A stretch of 64,000 nt of DNA from Phaeocystidibacter sp965659415. Its GTDB lineage: Bacteria > Bacteroidota > Bacteroidia > Flavobacteriales > Schleiferiaceae. Location of the stretch: the NCBI GenBank assembly GCA_965659415.1, contig CBFHVA010000003.1, positions 1 to 64,000 on the forward strand, given 5' to 3'. Below, piece after piece: positions 25,889 through 34,765 of this stretch. The stretch's first letter is position 1, and every line of letters starts with the position of its first letter. Made by a program: the position numbers and the translations under genes. Under the pieces are notes generated by a model. That model worked only from the letters and a program-made list of their open reading frames with translations. It was not told the origin of the DNA and did no database searches.

Positions 25889-27283
25889 ATGAACTACCGC
25901 ACGGAACACGACACAATGGGAGAAGTAAACGTCCCAGCCGACGCTTACTGGGGAGCCCAAACTGAAAGAAGTAGAAACAATTTCAAAATTGGACCCGAGG
26001 CTTCCATGCCGCGTGAAATTGTGCACGCATTTGCATACCTCAAAAAGGCAGCTGCTCAGGCTAATGCCGAACTTGGAGTACTCGCAGCAGAGAAATCAGA
26101 ATTGATTGGAAAAGCTTGTGATGAAATTCTTGAAGGAAAATTAGAAGGTCATTTTCCGCTAGTAGTTTGGCAAACTGGTTCAGGAACGCAGAGCAATATG
26201 AACTGCAATGAGGTTATTGCCAACCGAGCACACGTGATCAACGGAGGAGCGTTAACCGACACCGAAAAAGCCTTACACCCGAATGATGACGTGAATAAGT
26301 CGCAATCATCAAACGACACCTTCCCGACAGCTATGCACATTGCTGCATACAAGATTACGGTAGAAACAACCATTCCTGGGGTCGAGAAACTCCGTGATGC
26401 ATTGGCTACTAAAAGTGAAGAATACAAAGGCATTGTGAAAACGGGCCGCACCCACTTCATGGATGCCACCCCGCTAACCCTCGGACAAGAGTTTTCAGGT
26501 TATGTACAACAACTGAACAATGGAATCAGAGCAGTGAAAAACGCCCTAGAGATGGTTAAGGAGTTGGCCCTAGGTGGAACAGCAGTGGGCACCGGACTAA
26601 ATACTCCGGCGGGATACGACGTTCTTGTAGCTCAAAAGATTGCCGATTTAACAGGCCTCCCTTTTGTAACTGCTCCTAATAAATTCGAAGCCTTGGCTGC
26701 ACATGATGCGGTGGTTGAATTGAGTGGTACATTTAAAAGATTGGCTGTTAGCCTCATGAAGATTGGAAACGACATTCGCATGCTCGGATCAGGTCCTCGT
26801 TGTGGAATTGGCGAGTTGAACCTCCCAAGTAACGAGCCCGGTTCATCTATCATGCCAGGAAAAGTAAATCCTACTCAACCCGAAGCACTCACCATGGTTG
26901 CTGCTCAAATTATCGGGAACGATACGGCTGTTAGCGTGGGTGGAGCTACAGGACACTTTGAGTTGAACGTTTTCAAGCCAATGATGGCACGCAACGTAAT
27001 TGAAAGCGCTCGTTTGATTGGCGATGCATGTGTTTCCTTTACTGACAATTGCGTGGTAGGCATCGAGCCTAACCACGAAATGATTGGCAAACATCTCGAG
27101 AATAGCCTGATGTTGGTAACGGCGCTGAACACGCATATTGGTTACGAAAATGCAGCCAAAATTGCGAAGAAAGCCCACGCCGAAGGCAAAACCCTTAGGG
27201 AAGCAGCCATTGAATTGAACTTGCTAACCGACGCCCAATTCGACGAATGGGTGCGTCCGGAGAAAATGATTGGGAGTATGTAA
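25889..27283 (+). CDS. fumC: Fumarate hydratase class II
   Basis: The 464-residue product has the class II fumarase signatures: GSGTQSNMNCNEVIANRA, HPNDDVNKSQSSNDTFPTA, KTGRTHFMDATPLTLGQE (catalytic His) and GSSIMPGKVNPTQPEA (mobile catalytic loop). It interconverts fumarate and malate in the TCA cycle and needs no iron-sulfur cluster. A strong terminator follows. Confidence 0.96.
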   Translation: MNYRTEHDTMGEVNVPADAYWGAQTERSRNNFKIGPEASMPREIVHAFAYLKKAAAQANAELGVLAAEKSELIGKACDEILEGKLEGHFPLVVWQTGSGTQSNMNCNEVIANRAHVINGGALTDTEKALHPNDDVNKSQSSNDTFPTAMHIAAYKITVETTIPGVEKLRDALATKSEEYKGIVKTGRTHFMDATPLTLGQEFSGYVQQLNNGIRAVKNALEMVKELALGGTAVGTGLNTPAGYDVLVAQKIADLTGLPFVTAPNKFEALAAHDAVVELSGTFKRLAVSLMKIGNDIRMLGSGPRCGIGELNLPSNEPGSSIMPGKVNPTQPEALTMVAAQIIGNDTAVSVGGATGHFELNVFKPMMARNVIESARLIGDACVSFTDNCVVGIEPNHEMIGKHLENSLMLVTALNTHIGYENAAKIAKKAHAEGKTLREAAIELNLLTDAQFDEWVRPEKMIGSM

Positions 27284-27302
27284 ACTTTCAAAACGGAATG
27301 AG

Positions 27303-27331
27303 AAGGTCGGCCCAAGGGCCGGCCTTTTTTT
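27303..27331 (+). terminator. Rho-independent terminator after fumC
   Basis: AAGGTCGGCCC pairs with GGGCCGGCCTT around a 2-nt gap (loop formed by opening the top pair) and runs into seven T residues. Confidence 0.9.
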
Positions 27332-27383
27332 GTTCAAACGTTGGGACCTAAGTCTTACTCAGAAGGTTATTACCTTAGTTCCG

Positions 27384-28188
27384 ATGAATTTTAACTCTCG
27401 CATAGCGCCTACACTCTCCAAGCTTGTTTACCAACTTGTTTTCATCTCTTTGTTTCTCCTCTCATCTCTGATGTTCGGGCAAATCACTTCTACTCGCCCT
27501 CCGTTGAAATCGGATAATCTTGAAGATAGAATCTATCTGCGTCTAGATTATTTAAGAGGAACTAGATTATGGTCTGATGCATCTACACCTTACCTCCCAG
27601 AACTGGGTCCGCAAGGTTTAGGAGGAATGGATATGGTATATGGAATTGACACTTATTTGGGATTGTGGGAGAACTGGAAGAATACCAACCGAAACCTCAG
27701 CGGAGCCGTTCAGTTCAACACCATTTACGAGCTGGGATTCTCCTTCTACACGTATAAATCGACATCGGAATTAACAGATTACACCGTCGATTATGGATGG
27801 ATGGACGTACAACTTATCGCCAGGCATGGGAATCGGTGCAACCTTGAATCCAGACGTACTGTTCAATTCCAAAACCGATCTTAGGGTAGACATTGGTCTA
27901 ACGCTGCATGGTATACTTTATGCCACCGATGAAACGACCTATGTTGCTGGTAATTTAGATGGTGTTTACGACCACGACGATGACGAGTTTGGAGCGCGTG
28001 TAGATTACGCACTTCAGTTGGGCCTTCGCTACAAATTTATCGGTCTTTACGTGATTATTTACCGCGAGTTATTCGACTTATATAATCCAGAGTACGTGCA
28101 CGTCATAGAAAATGGAAGTGGATTTGACCTTTTCTATGAAGACATAGAGTTCGGATCTGCGGGAGTGGGAATCACGCTCAATATGTAG
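27384..28188 (+). pseudogene. Secreted barrel-like protein gene disrupted by a 4-bp tandem duplication
   Basis: The first segment (27384-27884) begins with a long signal peptide (MNFNSRIAPTLSKLVYQLVF...SLMFGQ) and reads as a secreted protein to about codon 140, then goes into a meaningless tail. The rest of the protein continues in the +1 frame to 28188 (SPGMGIGATLNPD...GVGITLNM). ATGG is present three times at 27793-27804. With two copies the frame is continuous (VDYGWTYNLSPGMGIG) and would give a 266-residue barrel-like protein. Whether this is a real mutation, phase variation or an assembly error cannot be told here. Confidence 0.75.
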
Positions 28189-28216
28189 GCTTACTATCGA
28201 AACAATCGCTTGTTAC

Positions 28217-28558
28217 TTAGAGGACGTTCTCGATGAGTTGCACAGGCCTTGCTACAACGGCTTTCCCTTCGTTTACAACTATGGGACGTTGCATTAACTT
28301 TGGATGTTCAATCATGGCAAGAATCAGTTCGTCATCGTCCAACTCTTTTCCCTTGAATTCTTCTTTCCAAATGGCTTCATTGGTTCGAATGAGCTCTATG
28401 GCGTTCATGTCAAGTTGATCCAAAATTCCTTCCAGCACTGTTGGAGTCAGTGGCGCTTTCATGTACTCCACTATCTCAAATTGCACTCCTTTCTCTTCAA
28501 GGTATTTTACAGCCTCTCTTGATTTCCCGCAACGTGGATTGTGATAAACCTCTATCAT
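28217..28558 (-). CDS. arsC: ArsC/Spx-family arsenate reductase
   Basis: The 113-residue thioredoxin-fold protein has the active-site segment YHNPRCGKSREAVKYL with the catalytic Cys at residue 10, and the C-terminal RPIVVNEGKAVVARP segment of glutaredoxin-coupled arsenate reductases. Full length for the family. It reduces arsenate to arsenite, though YffB/Spx-like relatives have other roles. Its ATG overlaps the stop of the upstream giant T9SS gene by 4 nt (ATGA). Confidence 0.88.
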   Translation of the reverse strand: MIEVYHNPRCGKSREAVKYLEEKGVQFEIVEYMKAPLTPTVLEGILDQLDMNAIELIRTNEAIWKEEFKGKELDDDELILAMIEHPKLMQRPIVVNEGKAVVARPVQLIENVL

Positions 28559-31500
28559 TGTTCACCTATCATTATGTGCACTATTCCATTCTCTTTGATT
28601 CCAGATCCACACCTTGAATCGGATTCAATTATCCAAAAGTACACACCTTCGGTCAATGGACGGTCATCCACACGCCCATCCCATTTAAAATCGATTTGAT
28701 TACTCACAAACAGCAGTTGCCCCCAGCGGTCGTAAACCTTCACACTAAAGGCCGTGAGACTATTGGGCACAAATCCTTCCTGGAGTTGAAAGAAGTCGTT
28801 CACCCCGTCTGCATCAGGTGTAAACACATTGGGAACGTTCGCTCCAAACCCAATGGCATCGGCCTTTACCTCATACGTTTCCGTGACCGACACCGCTCTA
28901 TTACAATTGGTATCGGTAACGGTGAGAGTCACCGTTATGAAGCCAGTTGACACTTGGGTAATCACAAAGGGACCATTCAGCGTTTGCCCATCGCTCAACT
29001 GCCATTGAAATAAATCCCATCCCGTGGTATCCACAGCTGATAAGCGAACTTCACCTTGATTGGTGCAACCATCATAAAAGAAATCGATGGTTGGACTAGG
29101 CGCAGGAATAAAGAAGGTGACTTCAGCAAAGCTGGTATCAGCAGCAGAGCCAAAGCAATTGGAAGCGACGGCAATCAAACGCACTGTGTACGTTCCTGCA
29201 ATCAGGTATGAATGTGTAACGCCACCAGTGGTTGTATCTCCATTTCCATCCCCAAAATCCCAATAGTAAATCGCATCACCTCCAGGGGTAATGAAATCCA
29301 CCTCGTAATCCGTATCGCAAGGATCATAACTCGTACTAAAATTGGCGGAAGCGGAAGGGTTTACCACCTCGAACGATATGCTAGCCGTATCTGAAGTTCC
29401 ACAATTGGTATCCAGGGCTATCACAGTAAGGGTGTAGGTTCCTGGTGTACTGAAGGTTCGCGTAGGCGGTACAAAAGATGTGTCAATATCTCCGCCACCA
29501 AAATCCCAAATGACAATATCTGCGCCTGCTATGGTATCTATTGCGGTAAACTGAAAAGGGGAACATGCGGTATCAGGAACGGAAACACTCACGCTAGCAT
29601 CCTGCTGCTCAAATGCGATTACGGTAATGGCCATGTTACAATTGGTACTTCCGTTCACACGAGAGTAAACATCATTTGGAAAAGTAGGAAAGCGATCTGA
29701 ACCACCGCATCCGGCACAAGTAGCTTGATACATTACCCCTCTGGAATCGAATCTGGAAGTACCCCCGTCCACATGCTCACGATCTGAATTCGTTCCGTAG
29801 CCTCCAAAAAAGGTAGCATAATTGTATCGTTGAAAACCTGCATCAATCACTGCAAAGTACAAGTCGCTCCCATCCGTACTATCCAAATAAGCATCAGCCG
29901 TAGTTAGCATGTTGCGCGTGGATGACGGAACGAGGTTCACAGCGCCGCCCCATCCACTCAAATAAACATCCCCGCAATCGTCCACTGCAAAAGCCGTAGG
30001 AGAAATGGCCAAGCTTCCCCCGATTTTATTGCCAAAAGCCAAGGATCGCAAATCACTGGACAGGTCGGCACTAAACTCATGCACAAAGACAGAAGCAAAC
30101 AGATCTGAAATAGCGCCTGGTGTAGTGGGATAATTCCCTAGCGTTTGACCAAAGAGGTAGACGTCGCCATCACGATCGAGGTCCATCATGAAGGTCATGT
30201 CGTAATCTGTAGTACCATTGTAGGCGGCGGCCACGGGAGCTCGTGTACTTTCGCTAAACTGAGCCACGAAACCATCTCGCATTCCAAAGTAAATCGAGTT
30301 AACCCCAGAGGCCGTTGCATCCAAGCTTGGTGATTCCGTTGAGCCAGCTAAGTAAATGGATTGTCCGTCTGGCGAAACGCGAATGGAAAACCCCGCATCA
30401 TCGGCCGTGCCTCCATAGGTACTGCTCCAGAGTAGCGTATCGCATTCTAAGGGGAGTTCTAGCAGCCAAGCATCCTGACCACCCGCTCCAATGGTATCGT
30501 AGCTATTGACCTCAGGGACATCTGAACTATTCGTAGAAGTTGCGATTAATATGGTATTCTGCGGAGATAGAATGACTTCTCCCCTCACCCAGTCGCCATA
30601 ATTCGTTGCGAGCTCAACGTTCAATCCATCCATGCCGCTTCCTCCAACGAAAGTGCTTCCATACAATGAACTCCCCGACGGATTGAACACCGTAACAAAC
30701 AAATCACTGGAATTCGGATAAGCAAAGCCATTTATAGTTTGGCCAGCTCCGGTATTCAGAGTAGTGTCGTGCGCTGTAATCGTAGTTGGAAAATCCGAAG
30801 ATCCAGTGGTTCCCAAAACGATTAATCTTCCGGTGGAATCAGCAATGATGCTGCTTGGCTGTTCTGCCGAAGCACCTCCTAAATAGGTAGAGTAGAGCAT
30901 CGTCTTTCCATCCGCCGAAAACTTAGAAATGACCACATCACTGTAGCCTCCATTAAAAGTCGTGTCAAAGGCTCCCGGTGTGAAGGGGTACGGATCTGAG
31001 TCCAATACAATGCCAGCTGCATAAGCGCTGCTATCGCTAGGGTCAAAAGTGGCCGAATAGCCCCAATTATCTTCAACAGAACCGGTGTACGTCGAAAAAA
31101 TGAAGGTAGGGTCCAAGACAATGGGACCAGAATAGGTAGGATCGATATCAAAAGAAAGCGTATCTCCGTTCAGTACAAACTCCGTAGCAATCGGGCCCTT
31201 AGTTTCGGGATGATAGGCATATGGTCGCATTTCAACCACCTCTCCAACACTGGTTCTCACATGCAATCGCTCCTCAATAATCTGGATGTCTTCTACTCCT
31301 TCATAATACAACTGAACGTCACGTAGATCATCCACATCGGCGGCGAGGAGGTCATATTTAAATTGTCCATACTTGTCGTACAAACGCATATCTACCCCAG
31401 CATATATCTCTTCGAAAAATACTTCTTCCACTGCGTGGATATTCGACCTCCACAGTGACCTCTGACCTTTAAAATAATTGAGATAATGATCACTCTCTCC

Positions 31501-31797
31501 CAGCGCGGTTACGATCGGCTTGGTGGAGTTTAGGAGATTAATTCTATAATGATGTCCACCTGCAATGTGATGATGCACTCCATAGGGATCGTCATCCAAT
31601 AGCACTTGGGTAAAACCGATGTAATCGTTCCCCAGAAACACAGTAGTATGGCCGAATTTCGCTCTATACAAGTAGTCATGCGGCCATTGCCCCTCATTGG
31701 GTATAAAAGGTGTTTGCGCCCATGCCGAACTGCTCACCAATAATATGGCGATAGCGGCAAGCATTCTTTCAATCAAAATGCTTGTGGGTGACTTCAT
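28555..31797 (-). CDS. Giant surface protein with SBBP-type repeats, PKD domains and gliding-motility C-terminal domain
   Basis: From the ATG at 31797 the 1080-residue product has a signal peptide (SSSAWAQ), an N-terminal DUF7948-like domain (FIPNEGQWPHDYLYRAKFG), then beta-propeller SBBP-like repeats with YSTYLGG and VSPDGQSIYLAGST motifs. PKD domains follow at about 760-1000 (VIWDFGGGDIDTSF, YYWDFGDGNGDTT), and the C-terminus (NVFTPDADGVNDFFQL, VKVYDRWGQLLFVS, GVYFWIIES) is a CHU_C type B type IX secretion signal. It should be secreted to the cell surface. Start chosen to open the signal peptide. Confidence 0.9.
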   Translation of the reverse strand: MKSPTSILIERMLAAIAILLVSSSAWAQTPFIPNEGQWPHDYLYRAKFGHTTVFLGNDYIGFTQVLLDDDPYGVHHHIAGGHHYRINLLNSTKPIVTALGESDHYLNYFKGQRSLWRSNIHAVEEVFFEEIYAGVDMRLYDKYGQFKYDLLAADVDDLRDVQLYYEGVEDIQIIEERLHVRTSVGEVVEMRPYAYHPETKGPIATEFVLNGDTLSFDIDPTYSGPIVLDPTFIFSTYTGSVEDNWGYSATFDPSDSSAYAAGIVLDSDPYPFTPGAFDTTFNGGYSDVVISKFSADGKTMLYSTYLGGASAEQPSSIIADSTGRLIVLGTTGSSDFPTTITAHDTTLNTGAGQTINGFAYPNSSDLFVTVFNPSGSSLYGSTFVGGSGMDGLNVELATNYGDWVRGEVILSPQNTILIATSTNSSDVPEVNSYDTIGAGGQDAWLLELPLECDTLLWSSTYGGTADDAGFSIRVSPDGQSIYLAGSTESPSLDATASGVNSIYFGMRDGFVAQFSESTRAPVAAAYNGTTDYDMTFMMDLDRDGDVYLFGQTLGNYPTTPGAISDLFASVFVHEFSADLSSDLRSLAFGNKIGGSLAISPTAFAVDDCGDVYLSGWGGAVNLVPSSTRNMLTTADAYLDSTDGSDLYFAVIDAGFQRYNYATFFGGYGTNSDREHVDGGTSRFDSRGVMYQATCAGCGGSDRFPTFPNDVYSRVNGSTNCNMAITVIAFEQQDASVSVSVPDTACSPFQFTAIDTIAGADIVIWDFGGGDIDTSFVPPTRTFSTPGTYTLTVIALDTNCGTSDTASISFEVVNPSASANFSTSYDPCDTDYEVDFITPGGDAIYYWDFGDGNGDTTTGGVTHSYLIAGTYTVRLIAVASNCFGSAADTSFAEVTFFIPAPSPTIDFFYDGCTNQGEVRLSAVDTTGWDLFQWQLSDGQTLNGPFVITQVSTGFITVTLTVTDTNCNRAVSVTETYEVKADAIGFGANVPNVFTPDADGVNDFFQLQEGFVPNSLTAFSVKVYDRWGQLLFVSNQIDFKWDGRVDDRPLTEGVYFWIIESDSRCGSGIKENGIVHIMIGEQ

Positions 31798-31852
31798 CGT
31801 AACCAATATACGAATGAAGACTATCAATGGATGGTTCAGATGAACGAACGGG

Positions 31853-32968
31853 TTATTCGGCTGCGTCTTCGTCAACTTCTACCCCTTGACCTTCGGCCAT
31901 CAGAAAAGCCTTCAAGAAAGCATCAATATCACCGTCGAGCACGTGATCGACTTGCGCAGTTTCAACTCCAGTGCGCACATCTTTGGCCAATTTGTACGGA
32001 TGCAGTACATAATTTCTGATTTGCGAACCCCATTCAATCTTCTTCTTCCCGGCTTCAATCTCTGCACGTTTCGCGTTTCGCTCTTCGATTTCCTTCTCGT
32101 ACAAACGAGATTTCAGAAGTTGAATAGCCTTCTCTCTATTCTGGTGTTGTGAACGTGTTTCCGTATTCTCAATGACAATTCCGGAAGGCTCGTGGTGCAA
32201 GCGAACTCCAGTTTCAACCTTGTTCACATTCTGCCCACCTGCTCCTGAACTTCTAAACGTATCCCATGAAATATCGGAAGGATTTACATCGATTTCGATG
32301 GTATCATCAACCAACGGGTACACGTAGACGGAAACAAAAGAAGTGTGCCTACGTGCATTAGAGTCGAATGGTGAGATACGAACCAATCGGTGAACGCCAT
32401 TCTCTCCTTTCAGATAGCCAAAGGCGTAGTCGCCGTCAATCTCGAGTGTCACCGTTTTCACACCGGCCACATCCCCTTCTTGAAAGTTGAGTTCGCGAAC
32501 TTTGTGTCCCGAGCGTTCCGCCCAACGGAGGTACATTCTCATGAGCATCCCAGCCCAATCACAGGATTCTGTTCCACCGGCGCCTGCTGTGATTTGTAGT
32601 ACCGCAGAAAGCTTATCCTCTTCTCCTGAAAGCATGTTGCGAAATTCCAAGTCCTCGATCTGAGTGGTGGCCTTGGTATGAATTTCTTCCACTTCATCCT
32701 CAGACATGCCTCCTTCCTTCAAGAATTCAAGTCCAAGTTCAAGTTCATCCACCATGTTGGCAACTCTTTCATAACCTTCAACCCAGAACTTGAGCTCACG
32801 AATAAAGCGCATGGTTTTTTCCGCCTCTTTTGGATCATCCCAAAAACTAGGATCACCTGTTCGCTCTTCCTCATTGGCAATTTGAATGCGCTTTTCCTCC
32901 AAACGCAAATAACCCTTGAGAGAATTCAGTCGGTCTTGTAATTTCTTGAGCTGCTCCGTTCCTACCAT
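31853..32968 (-). CDS. prfB: Peptide chain release factor 2
   Basis: The 371-residue product has the RF2 SPF stop-codon tripeptide (LVRISPFDSNARRHTSF) and the GGQ loop (RSSGAGGQNVNKVET), giving release at UGA and UAA. The ATG at 32968 follows a TACTTTTG box by 6 nt. The frame is open throughout: at the position of the E. coli autoregulatory +1 frameshift (after GYL in LKGYLRLEEKR) the codons are TTG CGT, with no internal UGA. This copy therefore lacks the programmed frameshift. Confidence 0.96.
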   Translation of the reverse strand: MVGTEQLKKLQDRLNSLKGYLRLEEKRIQIANEEERTGDPSFWDDPKEAEKTMRFIRELKFWVEGYERVANMVDELELGLEFLKEGGMSEDEVEEIHTKATTQIEDLEFRNMLSGEEDKLSAVLQITAGAGGTESCDWAGMLMRMYLRWAERSGHKVRELNFQEGDVAGVKTVTLEIDGDYAFGYLKGENGVHRLVRISPFDSNARRHTSFVSVYVYPLVDDTIEIDVNPSDISWDTFRSSGAGGQNVNKVETGVRLHHEPSGIVIENTETRSQHQNREKAIQLLKSRLYEKEIEERNAKRAEIEAGKKKIEWGSQIRNYVLHPYKLAKDVRTGVETAQVDHVLDGDIDAFLKAFLMAEGQGVEVDEDAAE

Positions 32969-32974
32969 AGCGGA

Positions 32975-32982
32975 CAAAAGTA
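32975..32982 (-). promoter_or_regulatory. Putative -7 box (TACTTTTG) for prfB
   Basis: Perfect TAnnTTTG on the minus strand, 6 nt before the prfB ATG, implying a leaderless or nearly leaderless mRNA. Confidence 0.5.
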
Positions 32983-33091
32983 CGCAAAGATTTCCTCTGA
33001 TTTCAGGCCGAAATTTGCCCAAAAACCCAATCGAATACAATCGTATACACACGTTTATATTTTGTTCAAGTTGACAATGTTGGGTACCTTC

Positions 33092-33134
33092 ATCCGGGGA
33101 GGAGGTTTGGAGGCCCCGATCGGCAACTCTGCCG
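33092..33134 (+). promoter_or_regulatory. Structured leader upstream of threonine aldolase
   Basis: ATC-C-GGGG (33092-33099) pairs with CCCC-GAT (33114-33120) leaving one bulged C and a purine-rich loop (AGGAGGTTTGGAGG); CGGCA-ACTC-TGCCG follows at 33121-33134. A TATTTTG-like promoter lies at about 33058-33064 and the ATG at 33183, so a leader of over 100 nt is likely. It may be a cis-regulatory RNA; no known riboswitch class fits fully. Confidence 0.4.
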
Positions 33135-33182
33135 TTCTTAAGCCAAAAACACTACCCATCTACTACAAATTAATCGCACCAA

Positions 33183-34208
33183 ATGGCTATCATAGATTTA
33201 AGAAGCGACACCGTTACCAAGCCTACTCCAGAAATGCTGCAAGCCATGTTTTCAGCAGAAGTTGGCGATAATGTATTAGAACACGACCCGACGGTTCGCG
33301 CCTTGGAATTAAAGGCTGCTGAGTTATTTGGAATGGAGGATGCACTTTTCTGTCCATCGGGAACCATGACCAATCAAATTGCCTTGAATGTTCATACTGT
33401 TCCTGGCAACGAGGTAATTTGCCATAAACACGCCCATATTTACAACTATGAAGGCGGCGGTGCAGCCTTTAACTCAGGGCTGCAAATGCGTATTGGAGGT
33501 GATGACGTGGGAAAAATCAGTGCGGCGGAAGTTGAGCCCCTAATCAATGGATGGAACGATGTTCACGCATGTCCCACTGGTCTGATCTCCATGGAGAACA
33601 CCAGTAACAAAGGCGGTGGTACCTGTATGGATTATAACGACCTCAAAGAGATTGGGAAACTTGCCCAAGAACATGGACTCCCCTATCACCTCGATGGCGC
33701 GCGACTCTTCAATGCCCTGGTAGCCAAAGGTGAAAATCCTAAACAATACGGACAGGTGTTCGACAGCATTTCGATTTGTTTATCAAAAGGTTTGGGATGT
33801 CCGGTAGGCTCTTTGCTTTTGGGAAGTGCCGACTTTATTACTGCCTCAAATCGAATACGCAAACGTTTTGGAGGCGGCATGCGACAGGCCGGTTACCTGG
33901 CCGCTGCGGGAATTTATGCCCTCGATCACAACGTAAACCGTCTTGCCGATGATCATCGTAGAGCTGAGAAGTTAGGTGAAGTCTTAACCGCTCATCCATC
34001 TGTAGCAAGTGTAAAGCCCGTTGAAACCAATATTGTAATCTTCCAGCTTCGTCCGGAATTTGATGCGCAGGAGTGGATGCAGAAATTGGGAGAACTCGGT
34101 ATTCGAATTATTGCAATGAGCGCCACCTTATTAAGGATGGTCACTCACTACGACGTGACTGACGAAGACGTTGATGAGGTTATTCGTAAGATTCAGTCCC
34201 TTCGTTAA
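33183..34208 (+). CDS. Low-specificity threonine aldolase (PLP-dependent)
   Basis: The 341-residue product has the fold-type I beta-eliminating lyase/threonine aldolase motifs: IDLRSDTVTKPTPEML at the start, EHDPTVRALE, ALFCPSGTMTNQIAL, HAHIYNYEGGGAA, LDGARLFNA (PLP aspartate) and SICLSKGLGCPVGS with the PLP-binding lysine. It splits threonine or allo-threonine to glycine and acetaldehyde. It is preceded by a structured leader and its 3' end overlaps convergent recX. Confidence 0.92.
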   Translation: MAIIDLRSDTVTKPTPEMLQAMFSAEVGDNVLEHDPTVRALELKAAELFGMEDALFCPSGTMTNQIALNVHTVPGNEVICHKHAHIYNYEGGGAAFNSGLQMRIGGDDVGKISAAEVEPLINGWNDVHACPTGLISMENTSNKGGGTCMDYNDLKEIGKLAQEHGLPYHLDGARLFNALVAKGENPKQYGQVFDSISICLSKGLGCPVGSLLLGSADFITASNRIRKRFGGGMRQAGYLAAAGIYALDHNVNRLADDHRRAEKLGEVLTAHPSVASVKPVETNIVIFQLRPEFDAQEWMQKLGELGIRIIAMSATLLRMVTHYDVTDEDVDEVIRKIQSLR

Positions 34209-34674
34209 TAAAGCGATGTACGATAGACCAAGCGGCATCGGTTTCGTAACCACGCCGAAGAAGAAAATCAACTACCTTCTTCCCTTTTTTAAATCGGTTG
34301 GTCTCTGAAGTTTCCCTCCACTTTTTTAGGGCCAGTGTTTCCAATTTGTTGTCATAGGCTTCAGGATCCAGCTCATCCAATGCCTTCTTCAGCACGTACT
34401 CACTTACATCGTGATGCTTCAACTCTCGAATAAGTCTTACCCTCCCCCAACCTTTCACGTTGTGCTTGCCTCTGACGAAGGATTTTGCAAAGCGCTCTTC
34501 ATTGAGGAAGTTATCTTGGATACATTCTGAAAGGAGCAGCTCGACAGCCTCTGATCTGAGTCCCATTTTATAAAGTCGGTCGCGGACTTGCCTCTGACTT
34601 CGTTCTTGATAAGCGCAGAATTTCCTGACTACCTCACGGGCTTCATCTAAATCATAAATCTTGCGCTCATTCAT
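34180..34674 (-). CDS. recX: Regulatory protein RecX
   Basis: The 164-residue product has the three-helix-repeat layout of RecX: CAYQERSQRQVRDRLYKMGL, CIQDNFLNEERFAKSFVRGK, GWGRVRLIRELKHHDVSEYV and KVVDFLLRRGYETDAAW. RecX caps and inhibits RecA filaments. The ATG at 34674 is preferred over the in-frame GTG just before it. Its last 29 nt overlap the convergent threonine aldolase gene. Confidence 0.88.
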   Translation of the reverse strand: MNERKIYDLDEAREVVRKFCAYQERSQRQVRDRLYKMGLRSEAVELLLSECIQDNFLNEERFAKSFVRGKHNVKGWGRVRLIRELKHHDVSEYVLKKALDELDPEAYDNKLETLALKKWRETSETNRFKKGKKVVDFLLRRGYETDAAWSIVHRFINEGTESYE

Positions 34675-34703
34675 CACACCAAAATACCTAATTATAGATT
34701 GAA

Positions 34704-34735
34704 TAAAAGAAAAGCCCCAGCATAAACTGGGGCTT
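34704..34735 (-). terminator. Terminator downstream of the RNase E/G gene
   Basis: AAGCCCCAG (34712-34720) and CTGGGGCTT (34727-34735) form a perfect 9-bp stem with a 6-nt loop; on the minus strand a T-rich tract (TTTTCTTTTATTC) follows. Confidence 0.85.
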
Positions 34736-34765
34736 AATTATTCTCTTCTGAATGAAAGAAACGTA

